DNA of 64,000 nucleotides. Source: Brachypodium distachyon. Its lineage: Eukaryota > Streptophyta > Magnoliopsida > Poales > Poaceae. Every line of letters begins with the position of its first letter. Position 1 is the stretch's first letter. The notes under the pieces were generated by a model. The model had not been told where the DNA came from, did not search any database, and saw only the letters and a program-made list of their open reading frames with translations. The translations under genes were made by a program, and so were the position numbers. Positions 41,644-54,462 of the stretch are shown piece by piece. The stretch spans positions 39,556,150 through 39,620,149 of the forward strand of contig NC_016134.3 in assembly GCF_000005505.3 (NCBI RefSeq). Reading direction: 5' to 3'.

Positions 41644-42012
41644 GGGAGGAGGGAGGAGCTTGTAGTGAGCAAAACGGCAGCAAAGAGCGAAGGAGATAAG
41701 CAGGAGGGGGATAGGCTAGATTTTTTTCTGAGATTTTCCTTCGAATTTTTTCGCCCGTTGGTTTCTGTCTTTCAACGGTCCAAACCGAACTGTTGCCACC
41801 GAAAAGGAACCTGGAAATGCGTGCAAGGAACATACTCTTCTCACTGTATGATGTGCGTGTGCCTCAGCGAAAATACACTTCGGAATATGCCCGGGCTACC
41901 CGAAAAATAAAACGCCCGGGTGACAGACAATTTGTTTTCTCTCCATTTTTATGGCTGTCTCTTTGTTTTCTGTCCATGCTTTCCAGATTTTGGCTATTTA
42001 TCACTCCCAAGT

Positions 42013-42228
42013 GACTCAAATTTGCTCAAATATGAATATATCTATGTCTAAAATGTGTTTAGATACATGTAATAAAAAGACACTTGATATGGGACTTGAT
42101 ATGGGACGGAGGGAGTATCTGTTTTATAACTCAAATTTGCTCAAATATGAATGTATCTATGTCTAAAATGTGTTTAGATACAATAAAAAGACATTTGATA
42201 TGGGAAGGAGGAAGTATCTGTTTTATGA
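42013..42228. mobile_element. Tandemly duplicated Mariner/Stowaway MITE fragments
   Basis: Two copies (about 42013-42127 and 42127-42228) each run from ACTCAAATTTGCTCAAATAT through TATCTATGTCTAAAATGTG to GGGA(C)GGAGG(G/A)AGTATCTG. Both include the same flank TATCTGTTTTAT, so flanking DNA was duplicated with the element. Left terminal repeats are degraded. Confidence 0.8.
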
Positions 42229-42578
42229 GGACTGGATATAGGTCCTGAAGGTTCGTAGTCAACATTGTGACATGGGACCGACCTGTCTAATTTCAGTGCA
42301 ATCTGGCTGAACAACTAAATTGGTGTTCAAATATTAAGCAAAAGAAAGAGCTCTGGGTTTTCTTATCTATACATTTACCAAAGGCAAATCTTCTCAAAAT
42401 ATACGTACATTGTAATTAATCACTGTATAATTAACTATGTAGGCAAACAATTTTCATGTAGTTATCCTATTGTATGAGGCAAGGTGGAGACTACGAGAAA
42501 TTGGAGGGGGGTAAATGAACTATAAAACTTATTGCAAGATAATGAATGGGAAAGACCATGCCCCAATTCGTTCATCTA

Positions 42579-42743
42579 CTCCTCCGACCCATATTTCTTG
42601 TCTCAAATTTGTCCAAATATGGATGTATCTATGTTTAAAAAACGTCTAGATACATGTAATATTTCAACGAGTAATTCTGACATGAGGAAATAGCTTAATT
42701 TGGTCAAAAAAGAGCTGTATGTATCAATACTAAATGGAGGAAG
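42579..42743. mobile_element. Mariner/Stowaway MITE
   Basis: It begins CTCCTCCGACCCATATTTCT after TA and ends AAATGGAGGAAG before TA. The internal CAAATATGGATGTATCTATG and TCTAGATACATGTAATATTT are shared with 18973 and 54795. Confidence 0.82.
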
Positions 42744-43144
42744 TATTGATTACGCATCTTTTGCATCACAGGGGACAAGAGAGAGATTCAGATATCAATA
42801 CTACGCACAGCAGGTGCACTGGTGCATCCCCTCTTCGTGGATTAATTACATTAGGTATACAATGCCCTTACCTAGATGAGAGCAAATAGGCCATTGCTAA
42901 GTACTAGTAGTCGTAAATATTACAATCAGTGTTTTCTTTTTGCCACATTTCGTTTTGTTTTCCTCGCCTCCTGCATAAACTGAAAGCTAACACCTCAAAT
43001 CATATTCCTTTGGAAATGTTTCAAGTCCTCTGCCTTTTCCATTGTGAATGAATAGCAAAACAATAACTAGAACACTTGAGGACAAAAGGAGTTACAGTGA
43101 GGATCAGCAACGAGGATAACTGGTAAATGTTGCTGTTCATCCTG

Positions 43145-45730
43145 TCATGTAGAAGAGGATTGCCATAACCCCTTGCAAAACTTGATTGCAGACCCAGAGG
43201 CAGTGGCTAAGGTCCACAAGATAGCAGCAAGTAAAACCAGTAAGGAGATAGAGATCAATGCCCCACCTCTTCTAACATGAATAACTGGGGCGCTTGATTC
43301 ATTTGAAACTTGTTCCGACCTAAAGCTAGAAATGCGTTGGAGTGTTCTGTTAAGAACATTGCTTTCAGCAGCCAGAGCTGGACTGGCAGGTACTGCATCC
43401 AGCAAGGTCGACAAAGCTGAATTGAACCATGATTGCGAAGTATTTGGACTTCGGTTAAGTGGTTCCTCATTCACTATATTATTGGCAGTTCCTGCAATGT
43501 TCAGAAGCAATAGGTTTAGACTTTGACAATATTATGTCTGAAAGAATTTATAGGATACAAAAAGCTTGCAAAACGAAATGAACTCATTAAGCACCTGATG
43601 CATGTGAGGACAAGCCAACATGATTGTGCTTCATGTGGTTCTGCATATTAAGAGCGACCTGGTTGTGTGCCCACAATTCAGCTGTGTACTGAACTCCCTG
43701 GCTCTTGTATCCACTATCACCAAAATCAACATATTGGTTTTCAGTCACTACTCCAGCTGTGTCAAATGAGCCAGGTAGAAACATCGAAGCATCGGAATAC
43801 TCCAAACTATCAAACATTCCACTGGATGCAGAAATCAAGTGCTCAGTTGTAGTACAATTCATACTCTGTCCTATATCTTCTGAATCAAAGAAATCATTGA
43901 TTTCAAGGAACTCCTCATGCGAATCCTGACCATCATAACTGGCCAACCCTGACACAGATTGCATCACACTTGTTTCTTCAGTGCAATTCGCTTCCCAACT
44001 CAATGGCATGCAGGTTAGAGCAGACTGTGCAATTTGGTTACTTGGCTCCAATTGTGGCTCAAAATTGGTGCTTCCTTGCACTGCAGAAGAAGGATCTACA
44101 GAGCTGAACATAGCACCATGACATCTTTGGAGATCTCCGACGCCAACCTGAGTCAGTGATAACTTATGGTTTAATTCAAGTTTATAAATCTGGAATACCG
44201 ATGTAAAGTAGCTTATGCATATATAGTGCAACAATTCAAAAAGCAATAGTGTTATACAATCATTCATCTCAAATATTGGCCAGACCTGAGAATTATTTAG
44301 CATCTTTCAAAACATTAAATTGCGTAATTGTGTGTCCATAAAGGCAGAAGTAATTAGCAATTATGAAAAATGCAGAAGTGATTAGCAATTATGCAAGTAC
44401 GCGAGCATTCTGAATTTTCAATCATCTAAAGGATCAACAAGTACAGAGCATAGACTATAAACAACAAAAACAAACCTGATGACATTCGTGATGAGAAACT
44501 GGTAAAGAGAAATCTGTCAGTGGTTCAATATTTTCCTGGTCATTCTCTATTTGCAACAAAAGCCCTTCAAGATCCCCATATGGAAGCTCAATGCCAGTAC
44601 ATTCTGCTGTCTCCACAACACCACTACTAGTTGTATAATCTGCAACACTAACCTCCTCCATGTCAGCATTGAGCCAAGCCTCTTGGTCATCATGCTGAAG
44701 CTGCAGTTGGGGAACGGGGTTTGAGAATTCGGAGAACAATTCGGCAGACCGTTGCTCATCCGATATTTCCATCAAAAGCCCCTCAAGATCTCCAAAAGGA
44801 AGTTCAGTGCACGTATTGTCCGCCACTAACATAGCCCTGCTGCTAGTGGTAGCATCTGCAACCTCACTTCTGTTATCCTCAGCAGTAGGCCAACCTTGAC
44901 TTTGACCATGCTGAAACAAAACTTGTGAAGGAACAGGCGTTGACAAATCCGACGGTGGTCCAATGTTTATCTGATCATTTCCAGTTTGCAGCAAGAGCGC
45001 CTCAAGATCCCCAATCTGCTCGTCCACTGTCCCGGCTCTATCACTAGCGACGGTGGTAGGGATAGGATCAGCGGCCTCCACAGGCAGCTGCAGCTCACCT
45101 TCGTCGTCATCCAGCCAATCCTCCTCCCGGAAGGGCGCGCCGTACTGCTCGCCGTTCTTGGGCCCCACCCCGCTCTTCTGGAAGAGCTTGTAGAGTGCGT
45201 ACCCCTCGCGTCCCTGCGCGGTCGGCGGGAGCGCGTCGCCGAGGATGGTGTACTCGTGCATGACCCAGTCCGTGCGATCCCCGCGCGGGGCGCGGCCGTG
45301 GTGGTACACCAGCGTCTTCTTGTTCCCCACGGCCCGGCCGCCGTTGCAGATGGTGCGGTCCTTCCCCGTGGCCTTCCAGTACCCTTCGGCGGTGGTGCGG
45401 CTCGCGCGCGAGCCGTTAGGGTACTTGCGGTCCAGACGGCTGCAGAAGAACCACTGCTTGTCCCCCGTCCGCAGCGCCGACCTCTCTGCTCCAGCAAATC
45501 CAGGTCAGGGGGGGAGAGATCGCTGGACGAAGCGAAGGCGATTAGGGGATGTGAGGCGGGCGGGACGTACCGGGGAGGTGGGAGGGGTGGGACTTGTAGA
45601 CGTCGACGTCGGCGATGTAGGGGGTAGGGCGGCCGGAGGCGATCCGGCGCTTGAGGAAATAGAGGACGAGCTCCTCATCGGTGGGGCTGAAGCGGAAGCC
45701 CGGCGGCCACCGGGGCGGCGGGTTCTCCAT
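43145..45730 (-). CDS. NAC transcription factor with C-terminal membrane anchor (NTL type)
   Basis: Four exons: 45730-45571, 45485-44476, 44147-43595 and 43491-43145, giving 689 residues. The N-terminal NAC domain is complete: PPGFRFSPTDEELVLYFLKR (A, residues 9-28), the YPNGSRASRTTAEGYWKATG region (B/C), and KKTLVYHHGRAPRGDRTDWV with MHEYTI (D). This domain binds DNA as a dimer. The long acidic regulatory region holds repeated GDLE(A/G)LL units. A single hydrophobic helix (GALISISLLVLLAAILWTLA, about 652-671) sits near the C-terminus, preceded by His-Val-Arg-Arg. Such NTL proteins are held at the ER or plasma membrane and released by proteolysis under stress. The N-out/C-in topology and the trigger are inferred. 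The first NAC intron interrupts the domain after HPSHLP, as usual in plants. Confidence 0.95.
44476..45015 (-). repeat. Internal coding repeat of the NAC regulatory region
   Basis: Units starting GDLEALLLQTGNDQ (residue 212), GDLEGLLMEISDEQ (residue 285) and GDLEGLLLQIENDQ (residue 357) are spaced 73 and 72 residues apart. Each is followed by a (L/F)S.PV segment and, in the first two, by (W..(A/T)(E/A)D...E)V(S/A).A(D/T)TTSS-type sequence. The genomic starts are about 45012, 44793 and 44577. Confidence 0.88.
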
Positions 45731-46661
45731 TTTCGCCTGTTTCGCCGGCGAGGAGGAGAGATTGGTTGGTGGACTTGTCCCTGGCGTCTCGTTTGCCCGG
45801 TCAACTCGATGCTCCGGCTACTTAAGCTGTATAGGTGGGCCCTGCGGCTTATGCGGCTTCCTTGCAACTTCGTGCTTGGTTCGCTGGGCCGAAATTGTAC
45901 TGATTATCCACAAGGTTTATGTCACCTAGTAGAAAGCCCAAAGCTAATCGACCACATCAACCAGTGACACATGACACAAGAATGAGGTGTTTTTTATTCT
46001 GAGCTTTTGAAAGTTCAGCTAAAAATAACCTTAATTTAAATCTTTAACCGAGCCTAACTCTTTTGCTCAGCGCCAGCTACTCCGGTGTGAGGTGGCTAGC
46101 TCATGCCAAAAGTTTTTTTTTTGACAGGGCGCCATCCTCACGTGTTGACGAGGCTGGAGAGGAATGCGCAACGCCTGGTTGTTAGTTGTCACAGCATGAC
46201 CACAAGGCTAAGAAACCAGCAAAGAACTTTTTATGATCTGGCATTTCAAGACTGAACATTTGAGATGGCAGGAGATAAGATAACTCATGACTGTCTTAGC
46301 ACAAACGGGCCATAGGATAGAAAATATATGCACCCATAGTCCATAGACAAACGAAAAAAAGTATGATGTCATATAGTTCATGTACACAACAATACCGGCC
46401 GGTCGCTGCCTCAGCAACACAAAACGCCTGTACACAACACAGGGCTGCCGTATGGTTTCAATCGATTGATTACACGAGCGAAGGAAAAATATACTGCTAT
46501 ATAATACCCAGCGGCTTCTTCGCTTTGCTTTTTTTTGAGCGAATTCTTCGCTTTGCTATACTAGCACAATATGAAGACCATGTGATCATCTGCTAACACA
46601 AGCAATATTGTACAAAAAAGATGACCCATGCAAAAAACCAAGTTACTGTCCTTGGAGCGAA
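45731..46661. other. Intergenic between NAC and DnaJ-X genes
   Basis: NAC promoter and 5'UTR at the left, DnaJ-X 3'UTR at the right. I see no additional gene; the ORFs here are short and unsupported. Confidence 0.5.
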
Positions 46662-49600
46662 TCATGGGACTGGATCCCTCTGCGCTCCGGGCGGAGCAGT
46701 AGGCATCGGGAAGTTGAATGAATAGTAAGCGCCGTCGAACTGAGGGGCCTCCACATATGGACTCTGGACATGAAGAATAGTGTTTCTGAGTCTTCTTATT
46801 TGATGGAACAGTATATAATTCATGTATAAAACATAAGTTCTATTTATGAGTTTAATGTATAGATTTGTGCCAGTGAGTTTGATAATATACACATCAATGT
46901 TTTTGTGTGATTATCCAACACTTTTGTCAAGTAAGTGATGAATAAAAGATAATCGTGGCTGTTGCATACTGGTCTGCTGGGTTAGAGTGCATGCACAGTG
47001 CCGAGATCTTTTGCAGAGCTCACGGTATATGACAGTAACAATGTCGAGTCTAGAGTGCATGTGTAAATGATACATGTTTGTTGTGCACTTTAAGATGAGG
47101 CACATAAAGATCCTTTGCAAAGCTCAATGGTGGTGAAGGAAGTAACAAAAATGTGTTTGCATGTAACTGAAATGAAGAGACGCTAAAAGCTTCAACTAAT
47201 AGGTCACCACAAGTTCTTTTCGAGAAAAGGCAACCAGAAGGTCCAAGTTTGAAATTCCATTTTAAAATGTTATCTATCAATAAATTAAAATATCAATGTA
47301 TAAACCTTGCATTTTAATAGGCTAGAGCTTGTCACAGCAACGATTTCAGAAAATGGTACACACCTGGGAATATGGTGGATTTGCATCGAATGGCTGCTCC
47401 CTGGGAGATTTTGGTGATGAACCAGGAGAACTACCAGCATTGTCATCCGAATTATGTATCATATTCTTCATTGCTGCTGGTTCCTCTTCACTACCATTAA
47501 GCTTGACACGCTGTGGTAAAATTACCAACTTAGCTCAAAGAAGAACACCTGACAAATTACATAGCAGAACTCACAAGTGAATGAATTAAGAAGAGTGATA
47601 CCTGGAATATTTTGCCCAAAGTTTTCAATCCTTTAGCTCGAGCTCTCAGTTCCTCTCTCCTGACACTACCATCTTGAAGCACCTGATATTGACCGTATAC
47701 TTAAATTAATGAAATTTAAGATGAAAAAAGAAGAAGAACAAATTTGCAACAATAGTGTAAGATAGCCAGGACATGAGAACGGACCATCTGGCAGACATGT
47801 GACAGTGTTGCCTCTATATCAGCAACGTTAAGCTTCCATAAGGAATCAACCAAAACACTTTTATGACTCTGCATGTAAGCTTCAAGTTCCTCCTCGGTGT
47901 AATTACATTCTGAACTGAGATGCTTCTTTAAATCTTCCTGCAACTGCATAAGAGCTATTGCACCTACAAAAAAAACACCAAATTTCATAGCCAATTATAA
48001 ATATATGCTAACACCGCCGTGTATATATTGAAATGAATAGTTATGAATTCAAGAAGACAAATAACTAAATAAAATGACTTACCTGTTGCAGCTGTTACTT
48101 GGGATTTAATAAAATGTCCCTTATTTCTGAACCATTCAGCTATAAACGGAACCCCCAAAAGGATAGCTTTCTTTCCAAGCTCCTTGGCAGCTTGTCTTGA
48201 ATACATGTAACCAATAGTACTCAGCATATCAACCCCATATGCTGCAGGACATGCAAAAATAAGGAAAAACAAAAGAACATTGAGTTAATGAAACTTAGGT
48301 TTACCGTTTATGAACATAAAGAAAGAAACAGGAGGAAGTCTTAGAGTTTGATTCATACAGGGGTTCCAGAGCCACTCGGTTGGAGTAAAAGCAGGAAACA
48401 CACCCAGAAGTTTTTCACAACCAATTCAGAGTGATAAGAGGATTTTTCATCGATGCATACCTGCATTTGAAAGTCTAGACACCTCAGCCTCAGCAAGCTC
48501 GATAAATTCCTCTTTGTTTCCCTGAACATAGATGTTCAACCTATTCTTCAGTTTCTGAGCAAGTTTCTCCTCCCTTTCCTTTTGCACAACCTGCAGTAAT
48601 TGTTAAGTGCTTAAATACATAACAGTAAGAAGTTTATGCCACCAATTGGTGATCTCAAAATTGCAGCACTAAAAAAGCACAGATATATTGATTGGCACAT
48701 CTTTCTAGTACAACACAGTACAATATAACCAAACAAAGCATGTTTAGATGCAATTGAACAATTAAGCCATCGATCCCTACTTCCCTAGTTTCATCTAATT
48801 GTCATTGCAAAGCATAAGCAGATATCCCTGTTTATGATGCAAGTAGCAAAGTACCGTGGAAACTGAAAAGCATGAAAACAGATGTTCTGCATGAGAAATA
48901 TCATGCAGAAAGAATGGTGTATATGCAACGTTAGAGGTTCACTAATTTATCGTATATGGAGGCTGGCCAGGGGTTAAGTACAAGAAAGTTTTTAGAATGT
49001 TGAAAAGGGAAAACAATCATGGCTGATACTACACATGAGAAACATAACAAACAGGCAAAACAAGATCACCAAAAGGTGACATATATACATTCTAACATTC
49101 AACTTTCTTTACTTTCTTGAGTTCAAACGCCTACCAGAGGGCATTGTGGCTTCTACTGTATCAGAGGAATTGTGCTGAACAATAATTTACTAGAATTTAA
49201 GTATGTACCAACAAAATATGCATGCCTTGCTTGTATAATAACATAGTTGGAAGCTACAAATGGATACTAGTCTTCTATGGAAAAGGGATATTGCTGAATT
49301 TCAAATCAGGAATGACCAAACTATTATATTAACAAGGGCATACTCGCATTTTCTCTTGCAATTTCCTTGCATCAATCTCTTCATCTTCACTAAAAATATC
49401 AAGTGAAGCCATGGATGCCATTGCCAGTTGACCAATGTAATCCTCGAAAATCTCACTACCGAACAGCATTGCAAAAATTGCTGCTGGATCAATCATAGTG
49501 TCCCTGTATAGTGACGACAGAGAAGTAGTAAGAACGTAATCATCTCACGAGTTTCTGCAGCATATGAGATGAAATCACCAATTACATTGTCAATGACATA

Positions 49601-50606
49601 TCTAGGAAAGGAAGGAACAATTTAGCAGTCAACTAAATTACTGCAGTAAGCATAGTCTCGAAAAAATACTACGCTAATATATTCCCCAAGAACACCCCAT
49701 TTCTTTGAAAATTGTTTCCAAAAGTTCACTGGAAGTATTTGTGAATCAGACTTACGTTGAGATACCAGATTTCCCATATGAGTTGTACATTTCGCGCTGT
49801 GTAGGGTCACTGAGTACTTGGTATGCTTTCCCCAATTCCTGCAATTACAGTAAGTCACTAACTCTAGTGAACAAATTATAAAAGGACAGAACTGTGAAAA
49901 CATCACATATTCCTGTTTTACATAGTCAAATAGTCTTTGAAATTGCCAAGATGTGCTGCAAGTTAGCATTGCTGCAGCAATGCTCAACACATTGCAGGAA
50001 CAACTTGATAATGCATTATACTCTTTTGCTTGACGGCTGCTATTCAGTAAGCGAGATACAATCAACCCACGGTTGGTTAGTACAAGGAAAACTATATCTG
50101 ACTATGCTATCACAGGGCAATCATCCATATAAAGGGTCATTAGATCCTGAAAGACGGGAAGCCCATTAATTTTGCAAGAGCCCTGGACGAAGACGCTATT
50201 GATGGCAGTTATAGCTATTTCGCGATCAGTTGGGGGCAGCACTATTTGTGATAGTTACAGCAGAGTGAGGGATGCATCATGCTGCTGTCGCTGTGAGCTG
50301 ATCTCACAATCTTTTTTCCGCGGACTTCTCTCACAAGTTATCGTCGCAGGGAAACAACAGCAGGATAGAGGGAGCACTCGCCTGGAACTTTTCCGCCGCG
50401 AGGGGATCATTGGGGTTCTTGTCAGGATGGACCTGCCTCGCCTGCAGCACCACCAAACCAGAATTAGACCGAAATGCACTAGAGCAGTCGAAGGTGGGGA
50501 ACCGAAGCGCGCGTGACACCTTGACGTAGTACGCCTTCTTGATCTCGGTCTCGGTGGCTGACGGGCTCACCCCCAGCACATCGTAGTACTCCGTCTCCCG
50601 TACCAT
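46662..50606 (-). CDS. DnaJ (Hsp40) protein with DnaJ-X domain, ATJ10-like
   Basis: Ten exons: 50606-50520, 50441-50382, 49838-49756, 49503-49344, 48590-48461, 48241-48083, 47963-47785, 47682-47602, 47510-47364 and 46763-46662, giving 395 residues. The J domain (1-75) holds [20 protein letters not shown] and the HPD tripeptide at 34-36, which stimulates Hsp70 ATPase. The DnaJ-X domain follows (about 120-330), with [40 protein letters not shown] and [20 protein letters not shown]. The Pro/Ser-rich tail ends QRDPVP. There is no signal peptide, Gly/Phe region or zinc finger, so it is a class III J protein, like Arabidopsis chaperone protein dnaJ 10. Intron 2 uses a GC donor (CAG|GCGAGT). The ATG at 50606 fits the family start, although the frame stays open upstream. 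Confidence 0.95.
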
Positions 50607-52739
50607 CGAGCCCTTCCGCTGGATCTCCCTCCTTCTGCTCCTCCTGCTTGGAGTCGATCGCCGGAGGCGCCGGGATCTCCTGGTGCCGCTCCTCGCGGTG
50701 TGGGTGAGAGAGCCGACGGGGCGAACGAAGGCGGAGGTGGGGAGGAGAGGAGGAGGCTGGCCGGCGCTTGCTCTGGCTGGCGGCTCGGGATCCCCGACCA
50801 TAAAGCGCGTGGAATAATTCGGTTACTTTTCCTTCGTCCGCGTAGATTAGTGGGAGGATGAGTCACGTTGACATGGAGAAGGCCGCCCAAATTGGTAAAA
50901 CCCAACGCTCGAATCGGATTCCGCCTCTTGTTAATCGACACGGATTAGCGGGTGATCGGCGCGTGGTGGAGTAGGCGGAACGCATGGGGCGGCCGGAGCC
51001 CGCCTTACGCGACCAGCGGCCGGCGACCGGAGCGGATGCAGACGGGTTGACTTGAAACTTGGAACTCAAACTCAATTTCATCGTTATGTTATGGAAATCG
51101 TCACTTGTAATTTTAGATTTGACGATACGTGCAATCGTTGACTTTTGCATCAACAAAATCCCAAAAGACACTGGACGTGCTGCCAGGGACTGCAGAATAT
51201 TCCCTTCCCGTCCTAATATCCCTAGCTCGCCCCATCCTTGATAACGCGGATCAGCACCCGCATGCAAGAGAAGCTGGTCGCAGTGACGCAACACATCTCA
51301 CGTCGGCTGCCAACTCGAAGAACGCCGCGACATGACAACCTGACACACAACCTCTCGGGCCGCGACAACCGCTTCTCCTTCATGTCTGGCTCATTCACGG
51401 CTCCCTCAAACACCGCCCCCGTTTCCGGATGCAGCTCCATCCCGAGAGACGAGGGTGAGAACGACGACTGGGACACACTTTATGTAGTGCCTTGTCGTGC
51501 TTGGAGTCAAGAAGATGAGCTTGGATGAGGTGCAACACATGAAATGGGGCGTCCTTGACGGGAAGATGAAGAAGTGGATCCGGGCCCAAGACGAAGAAAA
51601 GGCCGGCTTGGCGAATAGGACGGGGAAATGAGAATCAAGAAAGAGAACGGAAAGCAAAATCAGGGATTGGGAAGAGGAACTAGAGATTTCAGAACGGGGC
51701 AGGGAAATTTTGTGGGCAAACTGTCTTGTGGGATTTCGCAGGGGCAAAATGTAGAAGTTTGAATCCAAGATGTCAAGCCCGCAGCACAAAAATGATGTTA
51801 TACGGACGCACTGACCTTGTGTGGGACATTTCGTCAAGTTTAAGGACCATGATCGCAATTTTCACGACACAACAACGAAAATGAGTTTTTGAGACAAGAT
51901 AGTATGTGCTTTACTTAATTAGGATTGTATTCTTGCTCTGATGTCTCTTCCGCGATATCACAACTAACATTGTTTAATTCAACTAGTATTAATAAAATTA
52001 ATGATACTAGTCAATATACTTATATATTTTGATTGGTTATTGGCTTTTTATGCTTCAACTAGTATCAAGAAGAAAGATGCATCTCAAATCCAATAGTACA
52101 GATCAACATTAAATTTTTCACTACAATATAGAGTTAATACGGTTGTTAAACATAAATCCAATAGTATAGGTCAACAGTAACTTTTCGGTCTGTTTTTATG
52201 TTTGGCCGACATATTTTAAGGGGACGATGATTTTTGCACGAGAGAATTCATTATTCATGAGTTGCACTAACATAAGCACGATAATGTCATTTTTCAAATC
52301 GATTTTGAAATACTTATGACAAACAAGGACAACTGGCCCTTTCCATGGACGACAGTTCAGGTAGATGGCACTAGAATTCTGTAGAGTTCCAGCCATTTTT
52401 TTGCGAGACAGCCAAGCAACGGCAACGTGCTACCAACCGGATCCTGGGGCTTGGGTGTTCTTCTCCCTGGAGTGAGTCTCGACGGCCTCCCGCCACCGAC
52501 ACAGCTCCGCCCCCGGTCGGCACGTGCGGTTGCCACTTCGCTTTCATCCCCACTCCCCCCCTTACCTCACACCCTTCGCCAATTTCATCCCCCCCTTCTC
52601 CTACCACCACCAGATCTCCCCTCCCACCAGCTACCGCATTCCGCAAGATCCAGATCACCAGCGAGGAGGGGATCCCTCAACAAGTACCCGAGATCCAGAC
52701 CGATCCGAGCTCGTCGGATCGCCGCCGGAGCAGGAGAAG
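50607..52739. other. Region between divergent DnaJ-X and CTL genes
   Basis: The two genes point away from each other, about 2.1 kb apart. Promoters are expected at both ends. In the middle (51230-51870) short ORFs occur on both strands with no recognised domain, and 51900-52400 is AT-rich. CT-rich leader sequence near 52530-52640 is probably the CTL 5'UTR. Confidence 0.5.
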
Positions 52740-53998
52740 ATGAAGCGGAAGACGCGGAACAAGATCGTGGTGACGGTGCTGCTGGTGGGGGCGGCGGCGG
52801 TGCTGGTGGGCGGCACGCTGGCGCTGATCCTGACGGCGGGGACGTGGAAGATGAAGGTGAAGGAGGCGCACGAGAAGGTGTGCAGCAAAGGGTGGGAGTG
52901 CTCCAACAGCAAGTACTGCTGCAACCAAACCATCAGCGACTTCTTCAAGGTGTACCAGTTCGAGAACCTCTTCGCCAAGCGCAACACCCCCATCGCCAAG
53001 GCCGTCGGCTTCTGGGACTACCAGTCCTTCATCACCGCCTCCATCCCCTTCCAGCCCCAGGGCTTCTGCACCACCGGCGGCAAGGACATGCAGATGATGG
53101 AGCTCTGCGCCTTCCTCGGCCACGTCGGCGCCAAGACATCATGTATGTACTAGTAATTCATCCCTTTGTTGCTCTTGCTCTTGCTGGATGGATCAATTCT
53201 TGCCTTGTTCTGCTTCCCCTGCTTCGATTCGATTAAAGGGACCGACCAATTGTGTGTGCAGGTGGATTTGGTGTGGCGACCGGCGGTCCGACGGCGTGGG
53301 GGCTCTGCTACAACCGCGAGATGAGCCCTGAGGGGATCTACTGCGACGATACCTACACACAGTACCCCTGCGTCAAGGGTGCTGAGTACTATGGCCGCGG
53401 CGCCATCACCGTCTACTGGTAATTAAGCCGGATACACTTCACTACACACATCAATCAGTTCATCACACTCGAAGACCAAATCAGTTCATTGCTTGTACAT
53501 CTTGCGATGGCTGAATTGGAGTAGAAACCAGACCTGTTCTCTGAGTGTCAAATTAATTTATGCCTGTGGTCCATCAGGAATTACAACTATGGCGCTGCGG
53601 GCGATGGCATCAAGGAGGATCTGCTCCATCACCCAGAGTACCTAGAGCAGAACGCGACGCTGGCGTTCCAGGCGGCAATGTGGCGGTGGATGACGCCGAT
53701 CAAGAAGAACCAGCCATCGGCGCACGACGCGTTCGTTGGTAACTGGAAGCCCACCAAGAACGACACGCTCAGCAAGAGGCTCCCAGGCTTCGGCGCCACC
53801 ATGAACCTCCTCTATGGCGAGTCCATTTGTGGTAGGGGATTCATCGATGAAATGAACGTCATCATCTCGCATTACCAGTACTACCTCGACCTCATGGGTT
53901 TCGGCCGGGAGAGGTCTGGCTTGAACCTCGACTGCGCCGAGCAGGCCCCTTTCAACCCCACCACCAAGAAGGCCGATGACCAGCAGCCATCAGGCTAG
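52740..53998 (+). CDS. CTL1: Chitinase-like protein, CTL1/BC15 type, catalytically degenerate GH19
   Basis: Three exons: 52740-53142, 53262-53418 and 53578-53998, giving 326 residues. A basic N-terminus (MKRKTRNK) is followed by a membrane helix (IVVTVLLVGAAAVLVGGTLA, about 9-28), which suggests a type II Golgi or secretory membrane protein rather than a cleaved signal peptide. The GH19 domain runs from about 57 to 306 with KGWECSNSKYCCNQTISDFF, GFGVATGGPTAWGLCYNREM, YPCVKGAEYYGRGAITVYW and NYNYGAA. Active chitinases have HETGG at the first catalytic position; here it reads LGHVGAKTSCG, so the acid Glu is missing, as in Arabidopsis CTL1/POM1 and rice BC15. Those proteins are needed for cellulose deposition and wall strength rather than for chitin digestion. 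Several N-x-S/T sites are present. Confidence 0.95.
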
Positions 53999-54462
53999 CA
54001 GGGATCAGTACCATGGAGTCCCATTACATCCGGTGTCGTATACACATCTTGCCTTGCCTTGGCTTGCCGTTGCTCCCCGAGCTATACTGCGTTTGCCTAC
54101 TCTTCAGTGTGTGAGCTTTGGTGCCATTTTGAGTAGTTGACCTCAGGACTGTGTATGTGCTGTCTATGGGGATTGGGAAATTGTAGCCTTGGTATGTACC
54201 ATAGTGTTTCATTTGTTTGATTTTGGTGCAACACGTGTTTAAAGATGATAATTCAAACCGAACATACCACAACTTTGCTTAACTTTCCGTATATCTTCTA
54301 CTGAAACGTGATTCAAATGTCTGGCAATAAAGTTATCTTTAGTTCTCTGCAGGTTTGCAGCTAGTGTGCATGTCATATTGTCATGCAACAGTTCAAGCGC
54401 CATCATTTATGATTTTATGCATCCATCCTCAGATAACTGCTCTCAAGCTAAACAGGTTACCT

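Larger units (their letters stand above)
41644..43144. other. Intergenic, Iojap promoter and MITE remnants
   Basis: Apart from the MITEs at 42013-42228 and 42579-42743, this is AT-rich sequence without supported genes. The Iojap promoter should lie at about 41644-41950, and the 3'UTR of the NAC gene at about 42950-43144. Confidence 0.5.

Noticed and set aside
41125..41665. Plus-strand ORFs over Iojap exons 1-2
   Set aside because: Composition-driven antisense frames; the minus strand has the conserved RsfS protein and its splice sites.
44986..45967. Plus-strand ORFs of 213 and 240 codons over the NAC first exons
   Set aside because: Antisense shadows of the GC-rich NAC domain exons; no recognisable protein.
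51230..51870. Short ORFs between the DnaJ-X and CTL genes
   Set aside because: No domain, no splice structure and both strands equally open.
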